Positions 12,043-26,689 are shown, counted from the first letter of the stretch. The stretch is 64,000 bases of DNA from Clusia tigrina (GCA_920105625.2 CAKKTE020000093.1:682001-746000), one strand, 5' to 3'. Notes: a model not told the origin generated them from the sequence alone. Made by a program: numbers and translations.

Positions 12043-13584
12043 TACCGAGTTTACCAATAAAATGACAACGATATCAGAAATCAAGAATCAAATCAAGAAT
12101 TTAAAAAACAAAAAGGCCCCTGGATATGATCTTTTTAACGGAAAATTACTGAAAGAACTACCTGACGCAACAATAGTCTATATTAGAAATGTATTTAATG
12201 CTATAATAAGGCTTAACTATTTTCCAATCTTGTGGAAGGTAGCACAAATAACAGCTATCCCAAAACCAAATAAGGACGCAACAAGAACCAGTTCATATCG
12301 ACCTAACATTCTCTTGCCAAATCTTTCAAAGATATTTGAAAAAATATTATTTGACAGAATTGAGCCTATCTTGATACAGCAAAAAGCTTTGCCAAGCCAT
12401 CAATTCGGCTTTAGACGAAACCACTCAACTGTGCAACAAGTTCATAGAGTTGTGAACAAAATCATGGATGATATTGACAAAAAGAAGTACTGCGTGGCTG
12501 TATTCCTGGACATTGCAAAAGCGTTTGACAGAATGTGGCACAAAGCACTTCTGAATAAACTAAATAATATTCTACCTTTAAACTATTATTACTTGCTAAG
12601 CAGTTATATCACCCACAGATACTTTTACATTGAATATGACGATGAATGCTCTGAGATCCTAACAATGACAGCGGGAGTGCCTCAAGGCAGTGAGCTGGGT
12701 CCACTCCTATACCTAATATACACTGCAGACATTCCAACCCCAAAGACACAAGGAACCATGATAGCAACATTCGCGGATGACACGGTCCTCTTAGCATCCA
12801 ATCAAGCCGAAAAAGCGGCGCCAGACATACTTTAACAAATAATTAAAAATATAGTCTCGTGGTTCGAGAAATGGCGAATAGAAGTTAACAAAGAGAAAAC
12901 TGTCCAAGTAGTATATACGAATAGAAACTCTGCTAAACACCCACTTACAATAAAAGACGAAATTATAAAAATTTGCCCCAACGCAAAATACCTTGGCATA
13001 GCAATCGACGCAAAACTTAGAGACAACATATATTAAATAAACGAAATGAAATAAAAAGTAGATTCAAACAATTAAACTGGTTACTAGGACTTAGTTCAAA
13101 GTTATCACTGTATAATAAAAGAATGATATATACATCAATGATAACACCCATCTGGAAATATGGGATCGAAGTATGGGGGACAGCAAGTAAAACGAATATA
13201 CAACTGATTCAAAGAACACAATGCAAAATACTGCGGACAATAACAAAAGCCGCCTGGTATATAAGAAATGAAGACATACACCACGATCTCAACATTGACT
13301 CGGTGGAAGACACTATTAAAAAATGTAGCAGCAAATACACAGAGCGCCTAAAAATTCATCAAAGGCAATGGAAAAAACAAAAAGAAGGCTCAAACGAATT
13401 GGACCCACAGAACTTCCACATAGAATATTTTAAATGACACTTTTCGTATATAAATTAATTATATATAATTAAATTAAATTATGTTCTGTGGTAATGACTA
13501 AAGAACATATTAAGGTCCATAGTAGCATTTAAAAATTACTTATTGTTCACGAACAGAATGTAATTAAACAGGGGGGGAAAAAAA
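12043..13584 (+). mobile_element. LINE Joc-2 (Jockey clade), 5'-truncated insertion in integrase
   Basis: A 1.54-kb insertion splits Gyp-A integrase between the HPQAN and ERSHRSLAEY motifs. It carries the C-terminal half of a Jockey-type reverse transcriptase, ends in a G-run plus short A-run (GGGGGGGAAAAAAA), and is bounded by a 13-bp target duplication. Short 3' fragments like this arise by incomplete target-primed reverse transcription. Confidence 0.92.
12062..13437 (+). pseudogene. Joc-2 reverse transcriptase, C-terminal half, broken
   Basis: The fragment carries Jockey-clade RT blocks in order: KAPGYDLFNGKLLKEL, SSYRPNILLPNLSK, HQFGFRRNHSTVQQ, FLDIAKAFDRMWH, GVPQGSELGPLLYL and the active site FADD near 12775. 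A stop at 12833-12835 and further damage separate it from the thumb and C-terminal part at 13123-13437 (TPIWKYGIEVWG, then RTQCKILRTIT). The endonuclease and ORF1 are absent because of 5' truncation. Its closest match inside the window is Joc-3, but the sequences are clearly distinct. Confidence 0.92.
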
Positions 13585-14128
13585 TCCACAGGCGAATGGT
13601 TCATTGGAACGTAGTCATCGATCTCTGGCCGAGTACTTGCGCAGGTTTGCCAAGGAAGACGGCTCGAATTCTGATCAATGGTTGACCTCTGCAATGCATG
13701 TACACAACAATACTGTGTATGTATCATCGAAGCAAACTCCGTTCCGAACACTCTACGGGTTTGATTTCAACATGCCAGCAAATCTGAAGCGCAAAAGTGC
13801 GCCAGTGTACAATGCTGATGATCCCAATAAAGTTCAGAAGTACCAGCTACAGCGAGCGCACGAATTGGTCAGGGAAAACCAGGATTGTGCTAAACGGGTA
13901 GCTAGGGAAGCCTATAACAAGGTATTAAATCCAGTAATCTTTAACGTGGGTGATCAAGTACTCATGAAGAATCAGGCTAGGAGAAACAAATTCTCACCTG
14001 TTTGGATAGATCCGTATGTAGTAGCAGAGATCCGCAGCCCAGTTACAACAGTCGTAACAATAAAAGGCAAGAATAAAAAGCTACATAATAATTTATTGAA
14101 ATTGTTCCACATTAGACCACACAACTAA
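13585..14128 (+). pseudogene. Gyp-A pol copy 1, 3' part: integrase C-terminal region
   Basis: After the LINE the integrase resumes (ERSHRSLAEYLRRFAKEDG, whose Glu is the expected third catalytic acid of the DDE triad). It runs through NTVYVSSKQTPFRTLYG and the C-terminal chromatin-contact region (VGDQVLMKNQARRNKFSPVW) to a stop at 14128 (HIRPHN). This stretch is a clean 174-codon frame. It marks the normal end of pol about 60 bp before the LTR. Confidence 0.9.
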
Positions 14129-14186
14129 AGACATGTTAACAGTGTTTTACAAGTGTAGACACAAGAATAACAACATAAACACTACG

Positions 14187-14689
14187 TGTGTGTATCAAAT
14201 AACACACACAGCGCCGATTTTCAAAGTCAATACCAGTAAAAGTGTGCCGCTTAAAGTCGGGCAAGTAAAGTTGACGAAATGAAAATTTGCTTATTAGGCA
14301 CTATTGCCGAATGAAGACAGTAGGAAGAAATATTTTTTAAATATTAAATAATAAAACAGGGGTTCATTGGACACATTTTAAAAAATAAAATTATAAGACA
14401 GTCGTGGGTAAGTAATTTAAACAGAACGTAGAATATATACACACATATATACGGCTGGTAATGAAGTGTAATATGATGCGTAAGCAGTAGCGATGGTTGG
14501 TGATGTAAGTATATATGTATATATGTGTATAATATAGAGAATGTACGAACGTATATTTAGAGAATTAAGTATTTTAGTTATGAGGAATGGATATGTACGT
14601 ATGTATATTTTTGCAGATATTTACATACTGTAGCAGGCTACAAAGATTTTTTCAGTTTATCGCTTAGGAAATTAGCGTGTGGGGAATAG

Positions 14690-14775
<86 letters not shown>

Positions 14776-15211
14776 TAAATTAGAAAAATATATTTAGCTT
14801 ACCATTACAAATTAGGTAATACCGTTGGCAACTAATTATAAAATGCCTTGAATGGATGTATGTATTCATAAGAACATGCATTCATGTAAGAACAGGTTAC
14901 ATGGTGTAGGGAAATACACTTGTTAATGGATATATACATACCAGGCTAGTAGTAAATTTAAATATATAGAGTAGTATATGCAATGAAAAGTTCAGTCAGG
15001 CAATGGACAATATTTTCACATGAGCGGGTTTATCTTTTATATACTCGCTTATGTAAGATGGGCAACTAGTTTTGCCCAGAATTGATAAAAATATATATAT
15101 TTTTTTTGGGCGGCATGTAATTTAATATAGTCAATAATTGTTATGTATGAATCAAATTATTATACAATGTATATTCATTGAGAAGAATTTAAATTTTCAA
15201 TGCCGCTAACA
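14187..15211 (+). repeat. Gyp-A LTR B
   Basis: It lies about 60 bp after the pol stop codon and aligns with LTR A and LTR C over about 1 kb. It begins TGTGTGTATCAAATAAC. The common sequence ends around GCCGCTAACAATTTAAAG (15203-15220), after which copies B and C diverge. The exact termini are inferred from where copies begin and end similarity; no target duplication was found. A (TA)n tract interrupts it. Confidence 0.75.
14693..14771. repeat. (TA)n microsatellite in LTR B
   Basis: About 78 bp of TA. It occupies the same site (after GGGGAATAGTAA) as the much longer tract at 17642-17886 in LTR C. LTR A has no expansion there. Confidence 0.95.
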
Positions 15212-15309
15212 ATTTAAAGAAAATTGTATTGTTCACTAGCTATGATAATTTTAAAAAACCTAATTATAGATCGGTTAATCAGATTAAGTAGGTAGATATA
15301 AGAAAAAGG
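15212..15309. other. Junction between LTR B and pol copy 2; no gag or protease
   Basis: Only about 100 bp of AT-rich sequence separates the LTR from the RT lead-in. A complete element would have a primer-binding site, gag and protease here (2 kb or more). None is visible, so this array descends from an internally deleted element or a recombination product. Confidence 0.6.
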
Positions 15310-17230
15310 ATGGAGAGGGTGCTAGAATCACTGAAGTTAGACTCAAGCGTAAATTCAGAAGAGAAGGCATCAATAGAAGCCATTTGTACGTCATTCCATG
15401 ACATATTTTTGCTGGAAGGAGATCAGCTGACGTATACACCAGAGGTAGAGCATGAAATACCTACTGGAGTGGATCAACCACCAATTAACCAGAAACAATA
15501 CAGATTGCCAAAAGCTCACAAAGATGAGGTAAACAGGCAAGTAGAAGGAATGTTAAAGGATTACATAATTTCACCGAGTATCTCGCCTTGGAACTCACCA
15601 ATAATTTTGGTACCAAAGAAGGGAGGTGCTCAAGGTCAAAAGAAGTGGAGAATGGTCGTCGATTTTAGGAAATTGAACGACGCCACTATCAAGCAGGTGT
15701 TCACGATATCAAGGATAAAAGAAATTCTGGATCTTTTTCTACACTTGATTTAACGAGTGGCTACCACCAAGTTCTGGTGGATACCCAAGATAAGCAAAAA
15801 ACCGCGTTCAGCACCGGTTTAGGGCATTATGTTTAACAGAATGTCGTTTGGATTAACAGGAGCACCAGCTACATTCCAACGGCTGATGAACCATGTGCCA
15901 ACAGGCTTGCAAGAGTTAGATTGTTTTGTGTATCTGGATGATATTGTACTTTATGGGAAGAACTTGCAGCAGCATTCGCAACGCTTGTGAAAGGGTCTCC
16001 AGAAATTACGAGAACACAATTTGAAATTGAGCACGGAGAAGTGTCAATTTTTGCGAAGAGAGGTGGTTTATTTAGGCCACCGTTGCTCAGAGGCAGGAGC
16101 ACTGCCTGACCCGCAGAAGATACACTACGTTAAAAATTTTGCGATTCCGAAAAATAGAAAGGGAGTGCAAGCGTTCCTAGCACTAGTGAACTATTATAGA
16201 AAGTTCGTAGAAGGACTAGCCGGAATTGCGTTGCCAGTGAATAAGTTACTACGAAAAGAAGCAAAGTTTGAATGGACAAAGAGCTGTCAGCAAGCATTCG
16301 AGAGGCTAAAAGAAATAATTAGCTCGCCACCGATTTTGGCGTACCCCGACTTTGAGCAAACTATTTTGTTGACCACTGATGCTAGCAATGAAGCATTAGG
16401 GGCAGTATTGCCACAAGGGGAAGTCGGTAATGATCGACCAATAGCATTCGCAAGCAGGGCGCTTAGCGATATGGAGAAAAGCTACTCCACAATAGAGAAG
16501 GAATTCCTAGCCATAGTGTGGGCTACGAAGAATTTTAGGGCATATCTACTAGGACGCCCATTTAAAATATATACTGATCACCAGCCGTTGAAAGGCATAG
16601 CCAATTTGAAAGACCAAACGTCTAGGCTAGCCAGGTTCAGATACAAATTGTCTGAGTATGATTTTGAAATCATATACAAACATGGGAAAAAGAATTTGAA
16701 GGCGCACGCACTCAGCAGAGTACTGCAGGCACAGAAAGTATCAGTAGTGCAAACGAGGGCCAAAGCAAGGTCAGATAAGGAGAAGGCCGAGAGAATTCAA
16801 GGGGATAAAATTCATGCTACAAGAGATGTTAGTAATGCAGGTTTCGATGCCAAGGAACAAACAGCCAGTAATGTGGAATAGCTGGAGGATAAAAAAGATA
16901 TCCAGGCTGTGTTAAAGGGTTTCCATTATTCACCTCTAGGTGGACACCAGGGATTCTGGACAACCCATGACAGAATTAGGCGAGTATACGGATGGAATGG
17001 TATGGCCAAGGCATTTTTTGACGAAATTATAGCACGGTACAACATACCTAAGGTCTTGATAACCGACAATGGTGCAAATTTTGTATCAAAACTATTCTCA
17101 GAAACGTGTAAAATTTTGGGAATTAAGAAATTGCATATACCACCAGATCATCCACAGGCGAATTGGTCATTGGAACGTAGTCATCGACCTCTGGCCGAGT
17201 ACTTGCGCAGTTTTGCCAAGGAAGACGGCT
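15310..17230 (+). pseudogene. Gyp-A pol copy 2: protease-RT linker, RT, RNase H, truncated integrase
   Basis: This copy keeps the linker before RT (SIEAICTSFHDIFLLEGD), absent from copy 1, then YRLPKAHKDEV and WRMVVDFRKLND. A deletion of about 26 nt near 15735 and a 2-nt loss near 15830 break RT frame. The active site YLDD is intact near 15940. RNase H keeps TDASNEALGAVL. A stop occurs at 16879-16881. The integrase zinc region (HYSPLGGHQGFW) runs directly into AKAFFDEIIARYN, so the second half of the zinc region and the first catalytic Asp are deleted. TDNG remains. At about 17230, after FAKEDGS, the sequence jumps into the middle of LTR C. Confidence 0.92.
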
Positions 17231-19502
<2,272 letters not shown>

Positions 19503-20886
19503 ATTTAAAGAAATTTTATCATAGTTAATTAATAATATTTGTAAAGAAAATTGTTTTTATTACTTATTTATAATTTGGTTATTAAGACGTATTAGATATA
19601 CGATATATAAATTTAAATTTAAAAAAAATTTACTATTTTCGTTAGCAAAAATATTGAAAATTAAATAAATGTAATAGCCAGTAAGAATAATTAAAACTCG
19701 GCAAGTCCGATACATGTATAAAAGTATGGTTTAAGTATGGTTTTTAGGTATTCAGGCGTTGGTGAACAGACAAGGACATCTGGATGGTTCAATTTTGCGC
19801 AGCTTGAACCTGGAAGGGACTTCCTGCAGCGTCGAAGGCAGAGTAAGAGGTCAACATCCAGGAGACCGGTAGATGAAATGCAAGAGCAGCGAACAAAAAT
19901 CCGACTGGATAAAAGAAGTGAGAAGGCTTAGAAGAAGGATAATCAACAAGCCGCAAAGGAATAAATACGAGGTTTGCAACGATGATGTCCCGAGATATTT
20001 GTTGGTTCGGAAGAAAAAAGAGAAAACAAAATAAGTGGGATTTCATTTTTATATGAAAGAGTGGAAGGGCTTCCAACTTCCCGTGTGCGAGATGACTTCG
20101 ATTTAAGCTTATGAAAAAATGGAGATGGTACCGGCTGAATACAAGAATCTCTATCTGACAAGTAAAAGCTGATAATACTTGAGTTTAATTGCATAACTGA
20201 TAAAATGGAATGAAAACACTACCGTGTACGTTGTCCGTATAGAAAATCCAACGTGTCTGCCATTATTACATATGTCAGTATTTATATTGTATTATTGTCT
20301 AGAAAGAAGAGGAGATAATTTTAGCCAAAACCCGAGGTTACTCCGTAATTTTTGCGAGAAACGGCTACAACAACAATAACAGCTACAACTACCATCGTTC
20401 AATTAGCTTCGCAGGATAATCTCCTGGCGCAAAAAATCGTTTTAACCACGAAAAGAGGGATTCCACTCCGACAACGACGGCCGGCAACTGGACCAGCACG
20501 TAGCAGAGGTCGCGGTATTGCATTAGGTTTTAGGTATAAAATATAATTGTGTTATTGTATAGATGTTTGTATATACGCCAATGAGAAAAGAGTCAATAAA
20601 AGACCAAATTATAAAAAGGGGAATATATAAAAAAAAAATTATAGAGGAAAAAATATACAAGAGAAAACGAAAACAAAGTAAAAAAAAAACAAAGAAAACG
20701 AAAACAAAGAAAGAAAAAAAATATGGAAAAAAAGAAAATTAAAAAAGAAACCAAATAAATTTTAAGAAAAAGCTAAAACACATTATATTGTATATAATAT
20801 AGAGTTAAATCGATGCACATAATTGTTTGCAGTGCAAGAAAAATATTGTAGAGATTTAATGGAAGTTAGTTGCACTAGCTTCTTTT
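19503..20886 (+). other. Probable 3' internal region of an LTR element; no recognisable gene
   Basis: The first 200 bp are plain AT-rich sequence. From about 19710 base composition rises. Small open frames such as 20352-20546 show no domain I recognise. From 20580 to 20770 the plus strand is extremely purine-rich (runs of A with G). Because the stretch ends in a polypurine tract and LTR, it is best read as the untranslated 3' end of an otherwise missing element. Confidence 0.4.
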
Positions 20887-20902
20887 AGAAAAAGGGGAGG
20901 GA
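20887..20902 (+). other. Polypurine tract before a gypsy-type LTR
   Basis: AGAAAAAGGGGAGGGA directly precedes TGTGAATTAG. This is the typical plus-strand primer site placed against the 3' LTR. Confidence 0.75.
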
Positions 20903-21372
20903 TGTGAATTAGAATCAAGCTACCTACGCGAAGTTGACTCACAGCACCGGCTCCTATTAAATTCATTAAGAGAGCACATATTTTTAGGGTGCAAATATTG
21001 TAAATGAATAGTATTTATGCATTAATTATGATGTAAACTTTTAGGGTGTCATAGTTCCGCAGTCAAGCTGACGAGGAGCATTTAGAATGCATCGACGACA
21101 CTTTCACTTTCAGTAGGCCAGTTGGCTTGACCAACTGACACCAAACAACAATTGCGTAACTGGAACACCAGAAAAGTCAATACGTAGACTGTAAGGTTTA
21201 CTCGTCGTAAATAGTATAAAAGAACTAGTATTTTAAGAACAAAGCTTCTTGTTATTTTGAATCTGAAAGTGATGTAGTGATATTTCTAAAGAGTGATTTA
21301 GGTTTACTGGTACGCGCCCAGGACAAGCAGCGAAAGGACGCTCCCGAGGACAACAAATACGGTCCCCAACAC
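20903..21372 (+). repeat. 3' LTR of an unidentified LTR element
   Basis: It starts with TGTGAATTAG after the polypurine tract and ends near CCCCAACA at 21372, where Hel-2 helicase coding sequence begins. It has a TATA box (AGTATAAAAGAAC near 21213-21225). The 5' half of this element is not in the window. Confidence 0.65.
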
Positions 21373-21754
21373 AAGCATTACCGAATCAAAAATTTAATAT
21401 TGTTCTGCCAATAATTGTGGTTCATGTGTTGAATATACTCCATCAAACCTGTTCTCGTTGTAAATCTCGATTAAATAAATCACTTGCCGGACGATTGGGT
21501 GATGTTAATCGCAATGTAATGAGTCATTCATTTGAAATAATCAGCCATAAGTATTCCAATTTTATTAATGCTTCATTATGCATTTCTGTGCGGTGTATAA
21601 TATAAAACTGCATTTCCATGAATCGTACGTTGTGCATGTAAAATATACTCACTCATGGCGTCCTTAAATTTCTCCCATAATTCGTTTGGGTTATTTGCCT
21701 GTTGTCAATATAATTATAAATACAGCACGAATTTAATTAGGAGTTGAACCGAGA
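21373..21754 (-). pseudogene. Hel-2 Rep-helicase gene, distal piece (before helicase), split by Gyp-C
   Basis: On the minus strand the conceptual translation matches Hel-1 around its linker: NQIRAVF, then EKFKDAMSEYILH, then EMHNEALIKLE, then SPNRPASDLFNRDLQREQ. Several stops interrupt it. It continues colinearly from the piece at 36532-37498 once the 14.8-kb Gyp-C insertion and one ACAT are removed. The helicase proper is cut off by the LTR at 21372. Confidence 0.8.
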
Positions 21755-21758
21755 ACAT
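21755..21758. repeat. Target-site duplication ACAT, left side of Gyp-C
   Basis: ACAT directly precedes the TGTGAGG LTR start. The same four bases follow the GTTACA end of the 3' LTR at 36528-36531. Hel-2 coding sequence reads through when they are joined. Confidence 0.9.
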
Positions 21759-22021
21759 TGTGAGGACGGAAATTATGACAGGTATTTTCCGCACACACAT
21801 AGACCGACTCCTCCTACTATGAATAAGCACAGACCTACTAACAAAATACATATACAGTGTACAGACATCCCCGACATCACACGAGAGTTGACAATTAACA
21901 AAACGGTAATCGCCGCCATGTTAATTACACCAACAACTTTTAACAAAGACGGGGGCGCAGAAAACATGCAACGAAGAATTGGTTAGACCAGTTGCAATGA
22001 TTGGCTAAGCCAATTAATTGT
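21759..22021 (+). repeat. Gyp-C 5' LTR, left part (split by LINE Joc-1)
   Basis: It is nearly identical to the first 262 bp of the 3' LTR (35036-35297). It begins TGTGAGGACGGAAATTATG and breaks after CCAATTAATTGT, where the LINE 3' end starts. The rest of the LTR is at 31047-32456. Confidence 0.9.
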
Positions 22022-22329
22022 AAATTTTTTTCTCCATATATTTATTTATTGTATCTTCTAAGCTTAGACTAACAATAAGTAAGCATATCTTACAAACTAA
22101 ATAATTAATAACAATACACCTTGCCAATGCTTAGTGCTTTATAGTAATCACAATGTTATATGTTAGTTACTGTAATAAATGTTATATTAGTGTTTGTACA
22201 TGATTAAGGTGTCGATGTTAGTTATGCTGGTGATTTCGTACGTTTTCGGCGACTTGGAACCCTATTACATGCTAGTATCCTAGCTAGAAGATTTGGGTGC
22301 GCTTTGATTTTTTGCGCATATTTTAAGCT

Positions 22330-24842
22330 GGCGTCAAAGATTTTCTTTTTTACGTCGGAATGTTCAGATCTTTGTGAATGTTTGTATTCTTTATAAACCA
22401 AGGAGCCGTAGCAGTAATGGTTCTTAGAATTTTGGACTGAGCTCTTTGAATCTGTTCTATGTTAGAGTTGTTTGCGCCGCCCCACAACTGGCTACCGTAA
22501 GTCCAAATTGGTTTTATGATGGCTTTGTACCGCAGAGTTTTATATTCTAGGCTCAACTTGGAATTTTTGTGCCTGAGCCAGTGTCGGCTATTTGCTTTCA
22601 AATTCATTTGTTTTTTTTTTTGGCTTCGATGTAGCGCTTCCATGTCAAACGTGAGTCAAGATGAATTCCTAGGTACTTCACCTCCTTTGCTTGAGGAATA
22701 GGAACTTTGTTGAGTTTTATCGCTGGAAATGTACCTTTTTTTATAGTAAAGGTAATATGCGTACTTTTCGATTCATTAACGTTTATTCGCCAGTCAGCCA
22801 ACCAACTTGTTACTAGGACCAGATGATCTTCTAAGTCACGGGATGCGCTTTTGGTATTCGGATGAATGCTAAGGATAGCTGTATCGTCTGCGAAAGTTGC
22901 TGTTGTTAAGTATTTATTAGTAGGCAGATCTGAGGTAAATAGTAGATACAACACCGGACCTAGCACGCTTCCTTGTGGTACGCCAGCTTTAATGTCAATG
23001 CATTTAGAGTAAGCATTATTTTACCTTACCTTGAACTTTCTTCCCCTCAGATACGATTCCAATATGTCGTGTACTTTTGTGGGCAACAGTTTTTTTATTT
23101 TGTAAATAAGCCCCTCGTGCCAGACCTTGTCAAATGCCTGCGCCACATCTAAAAAGATGGCTGAACAATATTGCTTTTTGTTGAATGCGTTTTTTATCTC
23201 GTTCACTATTCGATGAACCTGCTCTATTGTACTATGGTGTTCGCGGAAGCCAAATTGGTGAGTGGGAATAGTGCGTTTTTCGTTTATATGCGGCATTAGT
23301 TTTGCAAGAAAAAGCCTTTTTAGGAGTTTTGATAAGATAGGCAGGAGGCTACTCGGTCTATATGATGACGATTGGGAGGGGTCTTTTCCTGGTTTCGGGA
23401 TCATTGTGATTACTGAAACTTTCCATGCATTAGGAAAGTAGCCTACGCGCAACAAGCCATTAAATAGTGAAGTAAGTAAGATGATGGCCATTTGGCCTCA
23501 TTTTTACAGTAATGAGGTCGTGTCCTGGAGCTTTGTTAAGAGCAAGGTTACTAGTTGCATTACTTACTTCGTTTGTTTTTAAATTAAAAGGCGAGCATGT
23601 TGTATCTGGCGTGGGGATTAATATTAGGTTATTAGTATTGCGAGGTGGGTTGGGGGTAAAAATATCTCTTAAATGTTCGGTGAAAACAGCAGACTTTTCA
23701 TCATAGCTTCTTGCCCAGTTTCCGTTTTTTGTACGAATCGGTGGAATTCCGCGTGCAGGTGGTTTCATTTCTCTGACAGCTTTCCACAGAGAGTAGCTGG
23801 TGACGTCAGTCGGAGAAAGGTTTTGGATATGTTGGTCCAGACAACGATCTGATTCTAGACGAAAGGCTTTTCTCAAGTTTTCACTGGCAATAGATAACTT
23901 CCGTTTTAGGAAAGCGGACCTGGATTTTTGCCATTCACGACGGGTCCTCCTTTTTTCAGTAAGGAGAATATCGATTTGGGTTGAGGTTTGTGGGCGCCGG
24001 ATGCTGTTGCAGTTGTTGTCACGCTTGTGCGCAGAGTGGAGCACAGCTAATAAACTTAGGGTCGAGGTAAATTGTTCCAGAAATGTTTCAATGTCCTCAT
24101 TAGTTTTGGGTTTGGGTTTAGGCTGAGATGACTACTGTTGTATATGCTGTATTTCAGCCAGTTAGTTTTAGTGGGTGTGAATTCGTAGGTAGGGCGTAAG
24201 TTTTTGTTCAGATGTATTATAATAGGAGAGTGATCTGAAGAGAGGTCGTTAAGGTGTCTGAGTTGCTCTCGTTTTAGGTTCCTGGCAACTCCAAAATCAA
24301 TAAGGTCTGGTATCTTACGTGGGTCCTGAAGAGATCATATCAATCTTGGTGTCAGAAAGCATGAAGTTATATAATTGTTTTCCTTTTGGTGTTGTTAGCC
24401 GTGAGCCCCAGGAAGTGTGTTTGGCATTGTAGTCGCCAGCAGCTAGAAAACTTGTTCCAAGTGTGGAGAAAAAATCTGAGAACTGGTTACTTGTTATTTT
24501 AAATCTAGCTGGGCAGTACACAGCGGATATTGTTAAGTTATCCTCCCATCCGTCCAGACAAATTGATGCTACTTGTAGGTACTCCTTGTTGTATTCTTCC
24601 ATAGCGAAGTGTTTTATTCTTTGTTTGATTAGGATTCCAGTGCCACCATGGGCTTTACCAGCGAGAGGCTTTGTATCTTAGAATTTATATCCCGGTATGT
24701 AAAAATTGTGTTTATCGGTTAGATGGATTTCGGATATAAGAAGTATGTCGATTTCATTAGTGAGTAAAAATTTGCTGATTTCTAACTTGTGCTGGCTTAC
24801 ACCGTTTGCATTCCATTGACAGATCTTAAGTACGTTCATTTC
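22330..24842 (-). pseudogene. Joc-1 ORF2: endonuclease and reverse transcriptase, broken
   Basis: Jockey ORF2 encodes an AP-type endonuclease that nicks the target and a reverse transcriptase that copies the RNA there. Reading minus from the ATG at 24840: CQWNANG, then SEIHLTD, then HGGTGILI, then AAGDYNAKHTSWGSR, then SSDHSPI (catalytic His and Asp kept). The linker follows with TRREWQKSR. RT blocks are SSYRPSSLLPILSK, HQFGFREHHSTIEQVHR, FLDVAQAFDKVWH and FADD near 22890, with the thumb at 22643-22350. Several single-base frameshifts (near 24315, 23490, 23020, 22620) divide the frame. It starts about 27 bp downstream of the ORF1 stop. Confidence 0.92.
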
Positions 24843-25167
24843 GGAGAAGCTTCATGAACTGGTTTTAGTTTCTCATCATTTCTTGAATCATTGTTTGTAT
24901 GGAGGTCATGAACTGCGTCATACATTGTGTGAGCGTTGTTATCATTCCTTCAAAATTATGCAGATTTGAACCAGTCCCGGACTGCTGATCCTTCCCTAAC
25001 TTAAGTACCCCTGGATACGTCGTCCCTGTGTCGGGGTATGGGATTGACTTCTGTGGGTATGCAATGGTCAGTATATTTGCACTAGGTTTAGTGCGCTTAT
25101 TCTTTAACTGAGGGTCATTGTTCTTAATTTCCTGGTAAACAGGGCAATCTCTGTAGTTGGCAGTATG

Positions 25168-25172
25168 GTTAC
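25168..25172. repeat. Target-site duplication GTTAC, left side of Gyp-B
   Basis: GTTAC precedes the left LTR (TGCAATGTAG) and also follows the right LTR at 29511-29515. Removing the element and one copy restores the zinc-knuckle reading frame of Joc-1 ORF1. Confidence 0.9.
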
Positions 25173-25302
25173 TGCAATGTAGTCGCTTAGGTGGTTGGTA
25201 CGGAACTCCTTTATTAAATCTCTTAACTTAACACAACACCTTAACCTGGTCTTATACCGTAAAGAGTACTTACCATGTATGTAAATAACTTAATACTTAA
25301 CA
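25173..25302 (-). repeat. Gyp-B 3' LTR (left on the plus strand)
   Basis: It runs TGCAATGTAGTCGC to AATACTTAACA. Relative to the other LTR it carries an insertion of about 7-9 bp near AAAGAGTACTTACC. Confidence 0.9.
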
Positions 25303-26624
25303 ACTCTCTCCATAAGCTGTATACAATTTTAAGAAATATCTACGAACTTATCTCTATATCAAATGCCAATGTTTCCGTTTTCAAACACTTATCTATATAA
25401 TGAAAATACAATTAGTATTACATGGTTATATATAAGGAAATCCATATAAATAAAATGCAATAAGTATTTAGAAGGTTACTGTTTGTAATTAATTTTTACT
25501 GGACGTTCTCGCAAAAGTCTTAGCGTTTTCGGAGAGGTCTCCGGCACATCTGAGCCCCCACTATTCTCCACAGCTGACGTGTCATGATTTGGACCAATGC
25601 TGGTTTCACTTCGTTTTCCGATATACCATTCAATTCTTCAATAGGATGACCGACGTTTGGATCGTTTACAATATTATATTCCGGAATCATTTGATCGAGG
25701 TGCCTCTTGAGTGTGGCGATCGTGCAATTGTAAGTGCGCTGACCCAATCGCTCCCTGACTGTGGCCTGCCGCCACGCCTTTTTATTTGTATCTGAATAGT
25801 CCCTTATAAAAACGGGAGAACCTTCCTCAAATAGCTTCTCTCTAGTGCCTCTATGATATTTTACATTACCTAACTGCTTCTTTATTATCATATCTTTCAC
25901 CATAGGAGGTTTTAAGAGGCTGAAGCGATTCTTTAACTCTCTTCCTAACAAAACCTTAGCTGGCGATTCCCCAGTTGTGCAATGCTGCGCTGATAGATAA
26001 TCGAACAAAAACCTTCTAATGATTATGTCTATGTCTTCTCCTGGGTTGGCGCTCAGCCTTGCCTCTAATGATTTTTTAAATGTCTTTACAAAATTTTCCG
26101 CCTGCCTGTTCGTAGCTGGAAACCATGGTGGTATGAGTGCATGCCTAATACCATTCAACTCCAAAAACTGTTTGAACTCGTCGGCCGTTGTCAGTAACCA
26201 AAGTATTAACCAACCCAAACCTACTGAACACCTCCCTCAATTTGGAAATTGTGAAAATTGTGGTAATTTGCTTAATTTTAAAGACTTCCACCCACTTTGA
26301 ATGTGCATCTATAATGATTAAGAAACAGAAACTTTTCTTGGGCCCGGCAAAACCGATATGAATACGCGACCAAGGCGTTTCTGGTGGCACCCAAGGGCTC
26401 AACCTGCTTTTGTTTGGGCTTTCTTGTATAATTTTACAAGGAACACATCTCGCAAGCAATGCTTCAATATCACTATCCATCTTAGGCCACCATTCGTATG
26501 ATCTAGCTAAAGCTTTAGATTTTACTATACCCAAGTGAGATCTGTGAAGCTCCCAAAGAACACTAGGTCGAAGTCGTTGGGGTATCACTGTCCGGTAACC
26601 CCACAAAATGTGTTTCTTTAGCAA
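25303..26624 (-). pseudogene. Gyp-B integrase region
   Basis: The zinc region shows HRSHLGIVKSK and CVPCK. The core follows with DAHSKWVEV and VTDNG, and the catalytic Glu region NRQAENFVKTFKKS. The first catalytic Asp, expected in the HIDFAGP-type motif, is Gly (HIGFAGP, codon at 26354-26352), which would abolish activity. A frameshift near 26200 splits the core. The C-terminal part (RELKNRFSLLKPP, GSPVFIRDYSD) ends about 25520. The last 200 bp before the LTR look non-coding. Confidence 0.88.
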
Positions 26625-26689
26625 TCGCTTTGAAATCTAAGTTCATTGCATTATTTTCTGAAATAAAATTCCCATAATTTTACCCTATG

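Noticed and set aside
20352..20546. 64-codon frame with TTT and Arg-Gly content
   Set aside because: Short, low complexity, and lies in a region best read as retroelement 3' untranslated sequence.
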